From Campylobacter lari (lineage in GTDB: Bacteria > Campylobacterota > Campylobacteria > Campylobacterales > Campylobacteraceae): 64,000 nucleotides of DNA. Numbering within the stretch: position 1 is the stretch's first letter; each line of letters starts with the position of its first letter. The notes below the pieces were generated by a model. The model did no database searches. It was not told where the DNA came from and saw only the letters and a list, made by a program, of their open reading frames with translations. Below, piece after piece: positions 63,603 to 64,000 of this stretch. Location: assembly GCF_900638335.1 (NCBI RefSeq), contig NZ_LR134508.1:124001-188000 (forward strand), in the 5' to 3' direction. Position numbers and translations under genes: made by a program.

Positions 63603-64000
63603 ATGGAAGAAAATTCTATACACAATTTTAAATCCTTTATTTATGCAACTTTAGTTTATTTTTTTGTCGTTTTCTTAGTTTTTTTTAAATTAATTGAATA
63701 TAAACCAAAAGCTATTGAATATACTGATGATCCTAATAGTTTTATTAATATAGAACTTGGCGATAGTGTAAATCAAAATCAAATTAATACGATACAAGAA
63801 TTGCAAAAAGAAAATTTGCAAAGTTTATTTGAAGAAAATCTTCTGCAAAAATACACCACAAATAAAAGTGTCAATACGCAAAATATAGAACAGCAAGCAA
63901 GTGTTTTTAATGAGTTGTTTGGTAAAATAGAAGATTATCAAGAGGAAAAAACAACAAAAGTACAATCTTCTATGCCCTCAAAAAAACCTACCTTTGCCCA
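63603..64000 (+). CDS. tolA: TolA, 5' part (cut by window end)
   Basis: The ATG is 3 bp after the exbD stop, and the frame remains open to the window end (132 codons shown). A cytoplasmic head and one membrane helix (about 10-30, FKSFIYATLVYFFVVFLVFF) are followed by a Q/N/E-rich periplasmic region, the TolA layout. TolA links TolQR to Pal and TolB across the periplasm. Identification rests on topology and context because the C-terminal domain lies outside the window. Confidence 0.75.
   Translation, partial: MEENSIHNFKSFIYATLVYFFVVFLVFFKLIEYKPKAIEYTDDPNSFINIELGDSVNQNQINTIQELQKENLQSLFEENLLQKYTTNKSVNTQNIEQQASVFNELFGKIEDYQEEKTTKVQSSMPSKKPTFA

Overview
The window is about 30% G+C, densely coded chromosomal DNA from a Campylobacter. 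Gene content points there directly: a group III truncated haemoglobin (Ctb), the orphan regulator CosR, MqnD of the futalosine menaquinone route, AtpF' plus AtpF, tandem Maf flagellin-glycosylation proteins, and short flagellins with sigma28 and sigma54 promoters. Flagellins under 500 residues and the gene order suggest the C. lari group rather than C. jejuni, but species is an inference. All C. jejuni locus tags quoted are from memory and mark synteny only.

Layout. 1-3.9 kb: the 3' end of mutY and a radical SAM/SPASM gene (+), meeting a three-gene envelope lipoprotein operon (-). 3.99-6.9 kb: tRNA-Ser, an HExxH SprA-family gene, tRNA-Met and the KtrAB potassium system. 7.0-9.8 kb: aspA-dcuA, making and exchanging fumarate/C4-dicarboxylates. 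9.8-10.2 kb: the only gene-free gap over 300 bp. 10.2-14.4 kb: two chemoreceptors with different sensors and an identical signalling half. 14.5-18.3 kb: a coiled-coil protein, a DUF493 protein, moaC, a 53-residue ultra-acidic protein coupled to an MFS carrier, and an unknown gene. 18.4-29.6 kb: ctb, then recA-eno-(DivIC/FtsB-like)-cgpA on the minus strand, mqnD-fliQ-murB on the plus strand, and topA-bioB-antiporter-cysQ-periplasmic protein on the minus strand.

29.7-45.1 kb is the accessory and most unusual part. Two flagellin genes stand head to head. A sigma28 promoter serves the left one (flaA-like) and a sigma54 promoter the right one (flaB-like). Six maf paralogues in tandem follow, fed by pseI (pseudaminic acid synthase). 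The maf genes share exact DNA blocks in different combinations, a mosaic consistent with repeated recombination between modules. PseI makes the nonulosonate that Maf proteins are thought to place on the neighbouring flagellins.

45.2-51.4 kb: cheX-like, fliN and fliO-like genes (+); ppx/gppA, fdxB, cosR, folB and plsY (-); and a di-haem cytochrome c peroxidase (+). 51.5-64 kb: a long plus-strand housekeeping run: rplU-rpmA, obg, a DUF6194-like gene, fmt, birA, parA, parB, the F-type ATP synthase operon, then exbB/tolQ, exbD/tolR and the start of tolA at the window edge.

Several starts are set downstream of the longest open frame because of a better ribosome-binding site, tight coupling to the previous gene or family length; these are noted per gene. 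No CRISPR array, insertion sequence, prophage, rRNA or long poly-G/C tract was seen.
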